Assembly (NCBI GenBank): GCA_030427635.1
Contig: JAUIBA010000029.1
Coordinates: 1 to 52,512 of the forward strand
Reading direction: 5' to 3'
Length of the DNA stretch: 52,512 nt
Source: Bacteroidia bacterium
GTDB lineage: Bacteria > Bacteroidota > Bacteroidia > Chitinophagales > Chitinophagaceae
Part shown: positions 29,611 through 37,653 of the stretch, piece after piece
Position numbering within the stretch: position 1 is the first letter of the stretch
How the letters are laid out: every line of letters begins with the position of its first letter
Translations under genes and position numbers: made by a program
Notes under the pieces: generated by a model
What the model was told of the DNA's origin: nothing
The model's input: only the letters and a program-made list of their open reading frames with translations
Databases searched by the model: none

Positions 29611-30480
29611 CTATTCTTTACGAAATGTTCCGGCTGCTTGTCCATTTGCTCTTACTATGTAAAAACCAGGTGGCAACTTTTTTACATTAAGCTGCTTCCT
29701 TATTCCTGAGTATGATTCACTAAGCATTACCCTGCCCGAAATATCACATATCTGTATCTGCCCTCTTTCTTTTGGCAGCATCAGTGTAATCGTTTCGGAT
29801 GCAGGATTGGGAAATACCGGTATAGACACAGGATTGCCTACATGAGCTACATTCATGGTAAAATAGGATGCATTTATATTATCTATCATCCAGCCATCAT
29901 AGCTAGTTGTGTCAGTATCCGGGATAAAAGTAAACCGGAGCAATACAGTATCGTAATCATAAAAATGCATATCGATTGAATAATTTACCCATCCTGCTGT
30001 AGAGTGAGTGAACGTTGTTGTATCAGGATAGTCACTCGCACCGCCGGGACGAACAATATTCCATGTAGTGCCAAGATCTCCGGATAATTCGAGTATGCCC
30101 CGTGATCCCGTATCAATGTCCATTTGATACCAAAAATTAATAAAAGCGATGGAATACCAGTAAGATGGCTTCCGGGTATAACAGCGAAACCCAAAAATAA
30201 AAACTGAAGTATCTGATGGACTATACACTGAAACTGTATCCGTAACTATAGCATTGGGCAGAGAAAATGCAGAATCGAATACATGTTTATTGGGTTTGCC
30301 TACCTGCCAGAGATTGTGTGGGTAATGAACCGTATCAATAGTTAAAGCAAAAGGAAATAATGCATCATCTGTATCAAAGCTGTAATGGGGATTATAGCCC
30401 CAGCCCCACGGCTGTGCATGTATACAAACGGGGAACAACAATAGGACAATAAAGAATACTTTGGATATAAATTTTCGCAT
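29611..30480 (-). CDS. Secreted protein with T9SS C-terminal sorting domain
   Basis: 289 aa. Signal peptide 1-22 (VCIHAQ). A central beta-sandwich region (about 90-210) resembles MAM/immune-inhibitor-like domains (GSRGILELSGDLGTTWNIV, YDGWMIDNI). The last 75 residues are a type A type IX secretion sorting domain: VFPNPASETITL, IQICDISGRVML, LPPGFYIVRA and a basic terminus. It should be exported across the outer membrane and anchored or released. Function of the passenger is unknown. Confidence 0.82.
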   Translation of the reverse strand: MRKFISKVFFIVLLLFPVCIHAQPWGWGYNPHYSFDTDDALFPFALTIDTVHYPHNLWQVGKPNKHVFDSAFSLPNAIVTDTVSVYSPSDTSVFIFGFRCYTRKPSYWYSIAFINFWYQMDIDTGSRGILELSGDLGTTWNIVRPGGASDYPDTTTFTHSTAGWVNYSIDMHFYDYDTVLLRFTFIPDTDTTSYDGWMIDNINASYFTMNVAHVGNPVSIPVFPNPASETITLMLPKERGQIQICDISGRVMLSESYSGIRKQLNVKKLPPGFYIVRANGQAAGTFRKE

Positions 30481-30698
30481 AGATGTTCATGTTTCATACT
30501 CTTGTCACAACAATCATGCCGATAACTACGCCACATAAAACATCCTATAGAAACTTCATTTTGACTGGTTGTATATATTTTCAGTCATAATTCAGGCAGA
30601 ATATTCTTTTCGGTAGTTACTACTGAAAATGGTCACAAACGTATACGACACAAATAACAGCTGCGTGATAATAAATAATTGTTGTGAAGTATTGTTTC

Positions 30699-31055
30699 TT
30701 AAAAATAATAGGACTGCACGCTTGAAATATCAATTGTCTTAAAGGGTACGTGTATGTAAAAGTCAAACAGCGCATATGTTATTTCTAAAGCAGTAAGGAA
30801 TATATGTAAATATGCTACAGTTGTGAGGGCTTTGTTTTTTTCTTTGAGTTTTAAATGACAGAAATAAGATGCAGATACACCTACGGCTAATATTAAATAT
30901 AATTGCAGCAGGTATTTATCCAAACCTGTTCTTCTATTATGAAAAACATCTGCCCATGTGTTCCTGAAAAAAAGATATGTTACTATAGGTATAGTTATCA
31001 GTGTAAGTAATAGCACATATCCCACTCTGAAATGACGTCTGGTTTTCTCCCTCAT
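30699..31055 (-). CDS. Small membrane protein of unknown function
   Basis: 118 aa with three hydrophobic helices (about 12-29, 48-66, 78-98). Not recognised. The 218 bp between it and the preceding T9SS gene contain nothing identifiable. It is the last chromosomal gene before the IS1595 element, whose left end lies 228 bp upstream of its start. Confidence 0.5.
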   Translation of the reverse strand: MREKTRRHFRVGYVLLLTLITIPIVTYLFFRNTWADVFHNRRTGLDKYLLQLYLILAVGVSASYFCHLKLKEKNKALTTVAYLHIFLTALEITYALFDFYIHVPFKTIDISSVQSYYF

Positions 31056-31274
31056 TTTAGATGTATAGATAAAATTAAAACTAACGGCTTTAAATTCATT
31101 ATAACTCCTTTCTCCCCCACACTGGCCCGATTTTTGCTATATTAAAATGTAAAACATCATCTGCCATCCTGGCTACCATACATATACCTTACAAACCCCA
31201 TGCACCACACCCCAAGTGCCCGCATTTACTATAACAGAAACACACAACAAAACAACAGAAATAACACACATTAA

Positions 31275-31282
31275 ACATTTCC
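31275..31282. repeat. Target-site duplication, left copy
   Basis: acatttcc directly precedes the left inverted repeat and is repeated at 35289-35296. Eight bases is the duplication size of the IS1595 family. Confidence 0.9.
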
Positions 31283-31308
31283 GGTAATTATCGCTCAGTT
31301 GGGATAAT
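31283..31308 (+). repeat. Left terminal inverted repeat of the IS1595 element
   Basis: Matches the complement of 35263-35288 at 25 of 26 positions (t at 31288 versus c). Inner core ctcagttgggataat. Confidence 0.9.
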
Positions 31309-31405
31309 CTCTTATTTCAATATGAAACTTGTGGATAAGTCAGCATCTGATTTGTTCTTTGCGGTACAGTGCATTAGTATCTTTATCCCAACAACGCACT
31401 AATTT

Positions 31406-32341
31406 ATGTTTGCTCAGTTTGGGTCTCTTGCTCAGTTCTTCGACTACTTCAAAGATGACGACACCTGCCTTCAGTATTGGATATCTGTAAGATGGAATGG
31501 CAACATCAGCTGCCCTCACTGTGGATCTGAAAACCCTTATGTTACCAACCGTGGGTATAAGTGTCGTAATGTAGGTTGCCAGAAGAAATTCAGTGCCTTA
31601 TCCGGTTCTATATTTGAAAACACAAAGGTTGGTCTGCGTACATGGTTTGCTGCTATATACCTGTGTACTGCTCATAAGAAGGGTATATCCTCTTTACAGT
31701 TATCCCGGGACTTAGGCATACATCAGAAAAGTGCCTGGTACATGCTCCACAGAATACGGGAAGCCTTCAAAGCAGAGGCGCCCGAGCCCATGGGCGGAGA
31801 GGGGACCATAGTAGAGGTAGATGAGACCTACATAGGTGGTAAGTTGAAGAACATGCACAATTCAAAGCGTAGGGAGATGAAGGAGAAGAAGAGGGGCATC
31901 TCCGACAACAAGACAGTAGTAATGGGCTATTTAGAGCGTGGGGACAACATTGTACGCTTCCGTGTATTGCCCCGTCAGTACATGATAAAGGATCAGGTAC
32001 GTGAAAATGTAGATTCTTCTTCTGTTCTTATGACAGACAGTGCCACTACATACACCATCATAGGCAGAGAGTACGCTCACCATGAGATAGTGGACCACTC
32101 ACGAAAGGAGTATGTAAGAGACAAGGTACTGCACACTAATACCATAGAGGGAGCTTTCTCTTTACTGGACCGTATGATAACCGGCATCTACCACTACGTC
32201 TCTCCCAAGCACATGCAGTCCTACCTTAACGAGAACGCCTACCGGTACAACACACGCAAGGCTACGATACCTGTAAGATTTGAGGATGCTATCCAAAAGT
32301 TTGAAGGTAAAAGGCTGCTTTACAAGAAGCTGACAGCATAA
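31406..32341 (+). CDS. IS1595-family transposase (ISXO2-like)
   Basis: 311 aa. An N-terminal zinc ribbon (Cys36, Cys39, Cys53, Cys58) is followed by a helix-turn-helix (SLQLSRDLGIHQKSAWYMLHRIRE) and an RNase H-fold catalytic domain of the ISXO2 type with Asp139 (VEVDETYIGGK), Asp211 (LMTDSATTY) and Glu248 (NTIEGAFSLLDR). It looks intact and active. The 97-bp leader between the left inverted repeat and the start has an inverted copy of part of the repeat at 31383-31392. A palindromic terminator follows directly. Confidence 0.93.
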   Translation: MFAQFGSLAQFFDYFKDDDTCLQYWISVRWNGNISCPHCGSENPYVTNRGYKCRNVGCQKKFSALSGSIFENTKVGLRTWFAAIYLCTAHKKGISSLQLSRDLGIHQKSAWYMLHRIREAFKAEAPEPMGGEGTIVEVDETYIGGKLKNMHNSKRREMKEKKRGISDNKTVVMGYLERGDNIVRFRVLPRQYMIKDQVRENVDSSSVLMTDSATTYTIIGREYAHHEIVDHSRKEYVRDKVLHTNTIEGAFSLLDRMITGIYHYVSPKHMQSYLNENAYRYNTRKATIPVRFEDAIQKFEGKRLLYKKLTA

Positions 32342-32369
32342 AAAACGGCCTCATATATGAGGCCGTTTT
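32342..32369 (+). terminator. Terminator of the transposase gene
   Basis: A fully palindromic 28-nt hairpin (arms aaaacggcctcat / atgaggccgtttt) starting at the stop codon; it works on either strand and insulates transposase from cargo. Confidence 0.85.
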
Positions 32370-32407
32370 GTTACATTTAAGGTGTCTAAACTTAAAATGT
32401 AAATACT

Positions 32408-32671
32408 ATGAAAATAGAAGAAGCCGTTAATCTGTCACATCAGTACCAATATTTAGTAGGCACTCCGCTCACGTTCTTTAAAGGATCACCAACAATAAAG
32501 AAAGTATATGTGGTTTCTGGCGTTTCCCCAGTCACAAAAGAAGATATCTGCGATGTTATGTGTTATGCAGATTACGATTATTACAATGGAGATACAGTCA
32601 CAATTTCGCTACGCGTATTGTGCTCTGAATTAGGAATTGCATTCCCTGATACAGACAACATCTCGTCGTAA
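32408..32671 (+). CDS. Small cargo ORF, unknown function
   Basis: 87 aa, acidic and Tyr-rich, no membrane segment, not recognised (MKIEEAVNLSHQYQYLVGTPLTF). Begins 66 bp after the transposase. Its last 91 bp overlap, tail to tail, the minus-strand 77-codon ORF. Either or both may be real. Confidence 0.45.
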   Translation: MKIEEAVNLSHQYQYLVGTPLTFFKGSPTIKKVYVVSGVSPVTKEDICDVMCYADYDYYNGDTVTISLRVLCSELGIAFPDTDNISS

Positions 32672-32814
32672 TTGTAATTGAATTTGATAGCATCCGTTCC
32701 AGTTATCTGGGGAGCATATCCGTATTTCAACTTTAGTGCGGCATATTCTGTGTTGAATTTTAACTTCAACGCACTGAAGTCTTCTATTGCTTGATTTATC
32801 ATACTTTTTTCCAT
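32581..32814 (-). CDS. Small cargo ORF, unknown function
   Basis: 77 aa, starts MEKSMINQAIEDFSALKLKF; N-terminal helix likely, no known domain. Convergent overlap of 91 bp with the 87-codon plus-strand ORF. Lies downstream of the lipoprotein set on the same strand, but a hairpin at 32887-32917 separates them. Confidence 0.4.
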   Translation of the reverse strand: MEKSMINQAIEDFSALKLKFNTEYAALKLKYGYAPQITGTDAIKFNYNYDEMLSVSGNAIPNSEHNTRSEIVTVSPL

Positions 32815-32886
32815 AAAACATTTTTTGTCATGTTATAGCAAAAGAATATCTTTGCCATAGTCGCCCAGACTAAAAGTATTTTAGGA

Positions 32887-32917
32887 AAGAGAGAGCAAGG
32901 TAGGATGTGCTCTCTCT
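32887..32917 (-). terminator. Hairpin downstream of the two-TM cargo gene
   Basis: Stem agagagagca / tgctctctct. It lies 46 bp past the stop of the minus-strand gene at 32963; a T-rich tail is present on the plus side, so direction is unclear. Confidence 0.5.
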
Positions 32918-32962
32918 CTTTTGTTTTATCAAAGATATCCCTCTTTCTGCATATAAGATACA

Positions 32963-33256
32963 CTACCTTTTTCTTTTTGGCAATTTCATATATCCCAGAT
33001 AGTACAGCGCTGCGGATATAACGTACACCAGGTAAATCCCGTTAAGTGCCCACCATGGCCTGATATAATAGTCAATATATTCTGTTTCTGCAAAGAAAAA
33101 TTTATCGTCTGGCTCATATGCATATTTCCACGTCTTGTTAAACACCAGCACCAAATGAACGAAGATGCAAAGGCACAGCAGCGCGAACCACAGAATGTCT
33201 ATGGTGCGAATTCGCTCTTGTTTCTCTATTACTTTATCTGACATAAAAACGTTCAT
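32963..33256 (-). CDS. Two-TM membrane protein, cargo
   Basis: 97 aa (or 93 from the second Met at 33244). Two hydrophobic helices (about 22-42 and 70-90) with an acidic Tyr-rich loop between them and a Lys/Arg tail. Not recognised. Its ATG directly abuts the stop of the lipoprotein gene, so the two are almost certainly co-translated and may work together at the envelope. Confidence 0.6.
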   Translation of the reverse strand: MNVFMSDKVIEKQERIRTIDILWFALLCLCIFVHLVLVFNKTWKYAYEPDDKFFFAETEYIDYYIRPWWALNGIYLVYVISAALYYLGYMKLPKRKR

Positions 33257-33712
33257 TTACAGGCTATCTACAAACACTCCGAATGGTATTGTTTTGGGGG
33301 TATTTGGGTTTAGGGATATGAATTTGCGGCCACCGTTGTAGGAGTATATTCCTATGAATCCGTAGCTGTATCCGCCGTTTGGATTTCGGATAACTATTTG
33401 TCTGCGTTGGCCGTAAATGGGCTCTCCATCGCTGTTTTCGGGTGTGACCTCAAATGGGTTTTTCTTCGCCTCTATTTTGTACTGCTGGCCGCGAAAAGCG
33501 AAGTACCCATACGTTGAGTCGAAGCCGGTTCCGTATCCTGCAGGAGTTATTGTCTCGCCAGTTGAGTCCGCGAAACTGTAACCGTCCCAATCCGGATACA
33601 GCGACCTGAACGTAGTCTCCACCTTTGCCGGCTCTGTAGTGTCGGGCTTTTTGCAGGACAGATACCCTGCACATGTAGCTACTGTAAGTAGCGCTAGAAT
33701 TGATTTTTTCAT
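33257..33712 (-). CDS. Lipoprotein of unknown function, cargo
   Basis: 151 aa. Lipoprotein signal with lipobox YLSC (Cys20), then a single beta-rich domain of about 120 residues rich in Gly, Tyr and Phe (GYGTGFDSTYGYFAFRGQQYKI). No family recognised. First gene of a two-gene unit with the two-TM protein. Its leader contains the structured segment at 33753-33890. Confidence 0.65.
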   Translation of the reverse strand: MKKSILALLTVATCAGYLSCKKPDTTEPAKVETTFRSLYPDWDGYSFADSTGETITPAGYGTGFDSTYGYFAFRGQQYKIEAKKNPFEVTPENSDGEPIYGQRRQIVIRNPNGGYSYGFIGIYSYNGGRKFISLNPNTPKTIPFGVFVDSL

Positions 33713-33752
33713 TGTCGTAGAATTTTGAGCATTTATAGTGATTAAAAAAACA

Positions 33753-33890
33753 GCGTAACTGACATTTCTTTCGCTGCTCTGGGCCTACGACAGCCTCCAA
33801 CACAAAAGACACAGTTACGCCTTACCTGGCGTATCATATCCATAACATTGTGTTGGTGGTGCTTACTTAGAGGTCGTAGTTCAGAGCAGC
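33753..33890. other. Structured non-coding segment (interleaved inverted repeats)
   Basis: Three overlapping pairings are visible. A: gcgtaactg (33753-33761) with cagttacgc (33812-33820). B: gctgctctg (33773-33781), ctacgac (33785-33791) and ccaacacaa (33797-33805) with ttgtgttgg (33848-33856), gtcgtag (33873-33879) and cagagcagc (33882-33890). C: tacgcc (33816-33821) with ggcgta (33828-33833), which competes with A. A and B interlock like a pseudoknot. In minus-strand orientation this lies 41-178 nt before the lipoprotein start, so it could be a structured leader or separate RNA. Confidence 0.45.
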
Positions 33891-34107
33891 ATCTGCATTA
33901 TGTTACAATACTAAAATCGGTATGTACTCTCTTTTATTGAGTTATCTTATAAGATTGATTGTTTTAGTGTGATTGATGTGTAAAGATAAAGAATGTAGAA
34001 GAGAGGAGGTAGCGTGATAATGCGGGAGTTATAAGATGCTACATTTCATTCGCGTTATAAACAAAAAGGATTAAGAAAATCCTTTTTGTAATAGCCATAT
34101 TAAAACA

Positions 34108-34135
34108 AATAAAGGAGGCATTTGCCTCCTTTATT
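34108..34135 (-). terminator. Terminator of the DUF4760 gene
   Basis: Perfect 12-bp stem aataaaggaggc / gcctcctttatt with a 4-nt loop and AT-rich flanks. The stretch 33891-34107 shows no gene. Confidence 0.75.
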
Positions 34136-34209
34136 TTATGGTTTTTTAAAAAAATTACCTTCCGTCTGCATCTTTCATTCTTGTGTTCATAATGGTTAAT
34201 TTTTTACAA

Positions 34210-34866
34210 TTAAGCGCAAGATATCCATTTTTGTGACAAGTCCGTAAAACTCTTCCATATTTTAGGGTTTTGTTTTTGCCTTCTTCTAAATTCAATATAG
34301 CCTATATATCTATTATATTCCTGAACAAAAAGTGAGCCAAAAAATCCTTTTATGAAATCCTCATCCATGATACCTTGATTTACGGCAAGAGATACAGATT
34401 CTAAAAAGTTAATAACCGCAATCAATGCAACATAAGCTTTCTCATTTTCATCTTTATCTAATTCATCTTGAAACTTTCTAGGCATCCCGTCTTCTAACAG
34501 TTGCTTATGCGCCCTGTAAAAACGCCCTAATTCGTTTGCCTTGTCAGTCATGTACTCTTTTTGCCACTCCATAGCAATATTGAACGAAGCAATATCCCTT
34601 CCAGTCTTAACGTCATGTTTGAATTTGCGTTGCGCGTACTCATAGTTGATGAAGGCATAAAACACAGAAATGACCACACACCCTCCTGTAAAAACGGAAA
34701 CAGTGTCCCTTATTTGACTCTCTTTAAGATGAGCAACATAATAAGTAAGATATCCTAACCCACCCATTAATATTAGGATGACCCAGTATCTGACGATAAA
34801 CACTATTTCTATTACTTTCCTTACTATTTTTTCTTTAGTCATAGGGGTATAAATAACAATTGGCAA
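34210..34866 (-). CDS. DUF4760-like membrane protein, cargo
   Basis: 218 aa; start may instead be the second Met at 34842 (MTKEKIVRK). Two N-terminal membrane helices (about 25-45 and 53-72) are followed by a cytoplasmic helical domain with LYNYE-type features of DUF4760: FNIAMEWQKEYM, VALIAVINFLESVSLAVNQGIMDEDFI and FVQEYNRYIGYIEFRR. Function unknown; such proteins are frequent in accessory regions. AT-rich compared with neighbours outside the element. Monocistronic, with its own terminator. Confidence 0.65.
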   Translation of the reverse strand: MPIVIYTPMTKEKIVRKVIEIVFIVRYWVILILMGGLGYLTYYVAHLKESQIRDTVSVFTGGCVVISVFYAFINYEYAQRKFKHDVKTGRDIASFNIAMEWQKEYMTDKANELGRFYRAHKQLLEDGMPRKFQDELDKDENEKAYVALIAVINFLESVSLAVNQGIMDEDFIKGFFGSLFVQEYNRYIGYIEFRRRQKQNPKIWKSFTDLSQKWISCA

Positions 34867-35025
34867 ATATAAAAAATAATGCAGTTTGAGCCGTTTAATT
34901 AGATGTTATTGGTGCTTTATTCTGTAATTATCAGGTACATAAACAGTTATTAGCTGCAATATGTATAATTGCTATTAAACATACTTAGTAAATAAAATTT
35001 ACATTTCCCCTAACTTTGTGTCAGT

Positions 35026-35205
35026 ATGCCACAAAACACTAAGAAGAAGGTAGTACCCAAGAAGCGTTCTGAGAAGTACGAAGAGAAGGTACATCTTGAC
35101 ATGACCTTTGAGGAGGCTATAAAGGCACTGGCTATTAAATCATCATCAGGAGGTAAGCCAGTATCAGGTAGTGCTATAGTGCCACCTGAAAAGCAAAAGA
35201 GATAA
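35026..35205 (+). CDS. Small basic protein next to the right end of the element
   Basis: 59 aa, starts MPQNTKKKVVPKKRSEKYEE: a Lys/Arg-rich head, then a short helix (LDMTFEEAIKALAIKS) and a flexible tail. A perfect -7 element TAACTTTG lies at 35011-35018 and a strong hairpin follows the stop. The helix and position suggest a small accessory DNA-binding or regulatory protein of the element; this is inference. The larger open frame on the opposite strand (35010-35342) crosses the inverted repeat and is rejected. Confidence 0.6.
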   Translation: MPQNTKKKVVPKKRSEKYEEKVHLDMTFEEAIKALAIKSSSGGKPVSGSAIVPPEKQKR

Positions 35206-35216
35206 GCGAACAAAAA

Positions 35217-35247
35217 AACACATCCACCCCTAAAAGGTGGATGTGTT
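35217..35247 (+). terminator. Terminator of the 59-aa gene
   Basis: Stem aacacatccacc / ggtggatgtgtt (at least 11 bp) with a 7-nt loop, 12 bp after the stop. Confidence 0.7.
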
Positions 35248-35262
35248 GTGTTAGGTATTTTT

Positions 35263-35288
35263 ATTATCCCAACTGAGCGATAGTTACC
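35263..35288 (-). repeat. Right terminal inverted repeat of the IS1595 element
   Basis: Complement of the left repeat with one mismatch. Followed by the target duplication acatttcc at 35289-35296. 35297-35589 beyond it contains no identifiable gene. Confidence 0.9.
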
Positions 35289-35296
35289 ACATTTCC
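35289..35296. repeat. Target-site duplication, right copy
   Basis: acatttcc, identical to 31275-31282. Confidence 0.9.
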
Positions 35297-35589
35297 CGCG
35301 AGCAATTTTTGTAACCTTTTTGGCACATTTCGCCCTCGCCACTTAGCACTAAGATGCTAATTATCAATCAATTACAGAAAATTCAGTAGAATCAAAAAAT
35401 AAATTGCGCAGTGCGCAGTTTTCATCATTACGGGCTATTGCCACTTGCTATAGTTAATGCTACTTAAAAGCCGCTATCATGCGCAGCATTACCTCACAGC
35501 TTTTCCCGGAGCATGCATTACAATTAGGTTATCCTGCATATATAATTCCCGTGCTTCCCACATTTACCCGTAACTTCATTTAATAATTT

Positions 35590-37653
35590 ATGACAAAGAA
35601 TAGTAAGAAAAAGAATAAACAGAAAGATACCTATACCGGCCGGCTCGATATGAGCCGCAGTGGCATAGGTTATGTAGTAGTAGAGGGTCTGGAGCGCGAT
35701 ATCATAGTGCGCCCCGGCTCACTGGCCAATGCCCTTAACGGCGACGAGGTACGTGTAGAGGTAATGACAGATGCCGTTCGTGGCCGCCGCATGGAGGGCG
35801 AAATAACACAGATACTACGTCGCAAGCAGTCAGAGTTCAGCGGTCGCATAGAGGTACACCCTCATTTTGCATTCCTCATACCTGATAATGAAAAGATGGG
35901 GGTAGATATATATGTACCCCTGCACCTGCTCAATGGCGCTACCGATGGCGACCACGCCATGGCCCGCATCGTAGAGTGGAATGGCAAAACCAAGAACCCC
36001 GTTGGCGAGGTAATAAGCGTACTTACTGAGCAGTCAGTAAATGAAATAGCCATGCAGGGTCTGCTGGTAGAGAATGGCTTCCCTCTCACCTTTCCCGACG
36101 ATGTACTGGAAGAAGCCGCCCGCTACCCCGATGGCGTAAGCAAAGACGAGCTGAACCACCGTAAGGATATGCGCAAGGTACTTACCATGACCATAGACCC
36201 GGTTGATGCTAAAGACTTTGACGATGCGCTCTCTATCCGCACCCTGCGTGGGGACTGGTATGAGGTAGGTGTGCATATAGCAGATGTAAGCCACTATATA
36301 CAGCCCGATTCTGCACTGGACAAAGAAGCATATCGCCGGGCTACCAGTGTTTATCTGCCGGATAGGGTATCACCCATGCTGCCTGAGCGGCTCTCAAACG
36401 AGCTCTGCTCCCTCCGTCCCAACGAAGATAAATATACCTTCTCTGCCATATTTACAATCAATAAGCAGGGAAAGGTAAAAGAAACATGGCTGGGCCGTAC
36501 CGTTATCCACTCCCGCCGCCGCTTCACTTACGAAGATGTGCAGGAAATACTGGAAGGTGCCGATGGCGACCATGCAAAAGAGTTACACCTGCTCAATGGG
36601 ATGGCCCGCAGCCTGCGTGCCGCCCGCTTTGAGAAGGGTGCTATCAACTTCTCATCACAGGAGGTACGCTTTAAGCTCGATGAGGATGCCCGCCCAATAG
36701 GTATTACAGTAAAGGAGAGTAAAGAATCGCATCAGCTCATAGAGGAGTTCATGCTCCTGGCCAACAGGGCCGTGGCAGAGTATGTAGGTGAGCAGCGTCA
36801 TAAAGACAAAGCGGTCCCCTTCCCCTACCGCGTGCATGATGTCCCCGACCCTGACAAGCTGCGGGCATTCACCTCATTTGCAGCGCACTTTGGGGTACGC
36901 TTTAATCTCGGCGACCCCGCCGCTATTGCAGCATCATTTAATGCTATGCTGGCTACCGTGCAGGGCAAGCCGGAGCAGCACGTACTGGAGCAGCTCGGCA
37001 TCCGCACCATGGCCAAGGCCGTATATACTACAGAGAACATTGGCCACTATGGTCTGGGCTTTGCACACTACTGCCACTTCACATCCCCCATACGCCGCTA
37101 CCCCGATGTATTGGTACACCGCATACTGCAGGAATGTCTGGATGGTAACATACATCCAATGAAGCACTTGGAGCAGCAGTGCCGCCACTGTTCCGACCAG
37201 GAACGCCGCGCTATGGATACCGAGCGTGCTGCCAACAAGTATAAGCAGGTAGAGTACATGCAGCAGTTTCTGGGCGATGAGTTTGAAGCCGTTATCAGTG
37301 GCGTTGCCGCCTTCGGTTTCTGGGCAGAGACCGTAGAGCATAAATGTGAGGGAATGATATCTGTTACAGACCTCCAGGATATAGATATCTTTGAGCTTCG
37401 GGAAACAGAGTATGCTCTTGTAGGCCGTACTACTGATGTCCGTTTTGCTATGGGCGATCATGTCACTATCAGGGTGGCTGCTACTAACCTCAGCAAACGG
37501 CAGATAGACTTTGTACTGGCCAATGCACCACAACCGGTGCATAGAAGGCAGCGCAAAGATACAGGCAGGCCCAAAGCTGGCGCTACCGGTGGCAGAGCTA
37601 CTCAAAACCGAAAAACACAGAAGAAACAGAAAACGAATAAAAAGCGAAAGTAA
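35590..37653 (+). CDS. rnr: Ribonuclease R
   Basis: 687 aa 3'-to-5' exoribonuclease of the RNase II/R family. Basic head; cold-shock-like OB domains (about 15-150); the RNB catalytic domain (about 195-520) with metal-binding aspartates in TIDPVDAKDFDDALS and conserved HYGLGFAHYCHFTSPIRRYPDVLVHR; an S1 domain (about 565-645); and a Lys/Arg-rich tail typical of RNase R. It degrades structured RNA and takes part in rRNA and tmRNA-linked quality control. It is somewhat shorter than the E. coli enzyme because the N-terminal extension is missing. Its stop overlaps the next start (TAATG). Confidence 0.94.
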   Translation: MTKNSKKKNKQKDTYTGRLDMSRSGIGYVVVEGLERDIIVRPGSLANALNGDEVRVEVMTDAVRGRRMEGEITQILRRKQSEFSGRIEVHPHFAFLIPDNEKMGVDIYVPLHLLNGATDGDHAMARIVEWNGKTKNPVGEVISVLTEQSVNEIAMQGLLVENGFPLTFPDDVLEEAARYPDGVSKDELNHRKDMRKVLTMTIDPVDAKDFDDALSIRTLRGDWYEVGVHIADVSHYIQPDSALDKEAYRRATSVYLPDRVSPMLPERLSNELCSLRPNEDKYTFSAIFTINKQGKVKETWLGRTVIHSRRRFTYEDVQEILEGADGDHAKELHLLNGMARSLRAARFEKGAINFSSQEVRFKLDEDARPIGITVKESKESHQLIEEFMLLANRAVAEYVGEQRHKDKAVPFPYRVHDVPDPDKLRAFTSFAAHFGVRFNLGDPAAIAASFNAMLATVQGKPEQHVLEQLGIRTMAKAVYTTENIGHYGLGFAHYCHFTSPIRRYPDVLVHRILQECLDGNIHPMKHLEQQCRHCSDQERRAMDTERAANKYKQVEYMQQFLGDEFEAVISGVAAFGFWAETVEHKCEGMISVTDLQDIDIFELRETEYALVGRTTDVRFAMGDHVTIRVAATNLSKRQIDFVLANAPQPVHRRQRKDTGRPKAGATGGRATQNRKTQKKQKTNKKRK

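Larger units (their letters stand above)
31283..35288 (+). mobile_element. IS1595-family transposable element with cargo genes
   Basis: 4006 bp, bounded by 26-bp inverted repeats (31283-31308 and 35263-35288; one mismatch; outer bases ggtaa) and flanked by a perfect 8-bp target duplication. The transposase is next to the left end. The other 2.9 kb hold an 87-codon and a 77-codon ORF, a minus-strand set of three cargo genes, a structured non-coding segment and a 59-codon gene near the right end. No second copy of the inverted repeat occurs between transposase and cargo, so the cargo moves with the element. The intact ends suggest recent insertion. Confidence 0.92.

Noticed and set aside
33450..33812. 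120-codon minus-strand ORF overlapping the lipoprotein start
   Set aside because: Different frame from the lipoprotein with a clear lipobox; it would include the structured leader.
33753..33890. Integron attC-like recombination site
   Set aside because: The outer arms (gcgtaac / gttacgc) resemble attC core sites in layout but do not fit the RYYYAAC/GTTRRRY consensus, and there is no integrase or cassette array.
31283..35288. Composite transposon made of two IS copies
   Set aside because: Only one transposase and one pair of inverted ends are present; the cargo is inside a single element.
35010..35342. 110-codon ORF across the right end of the element
   Set aside because: Spans the inverted repeat, target duplication and a terminator, and is antisense to the better-supported 59-codon gene.
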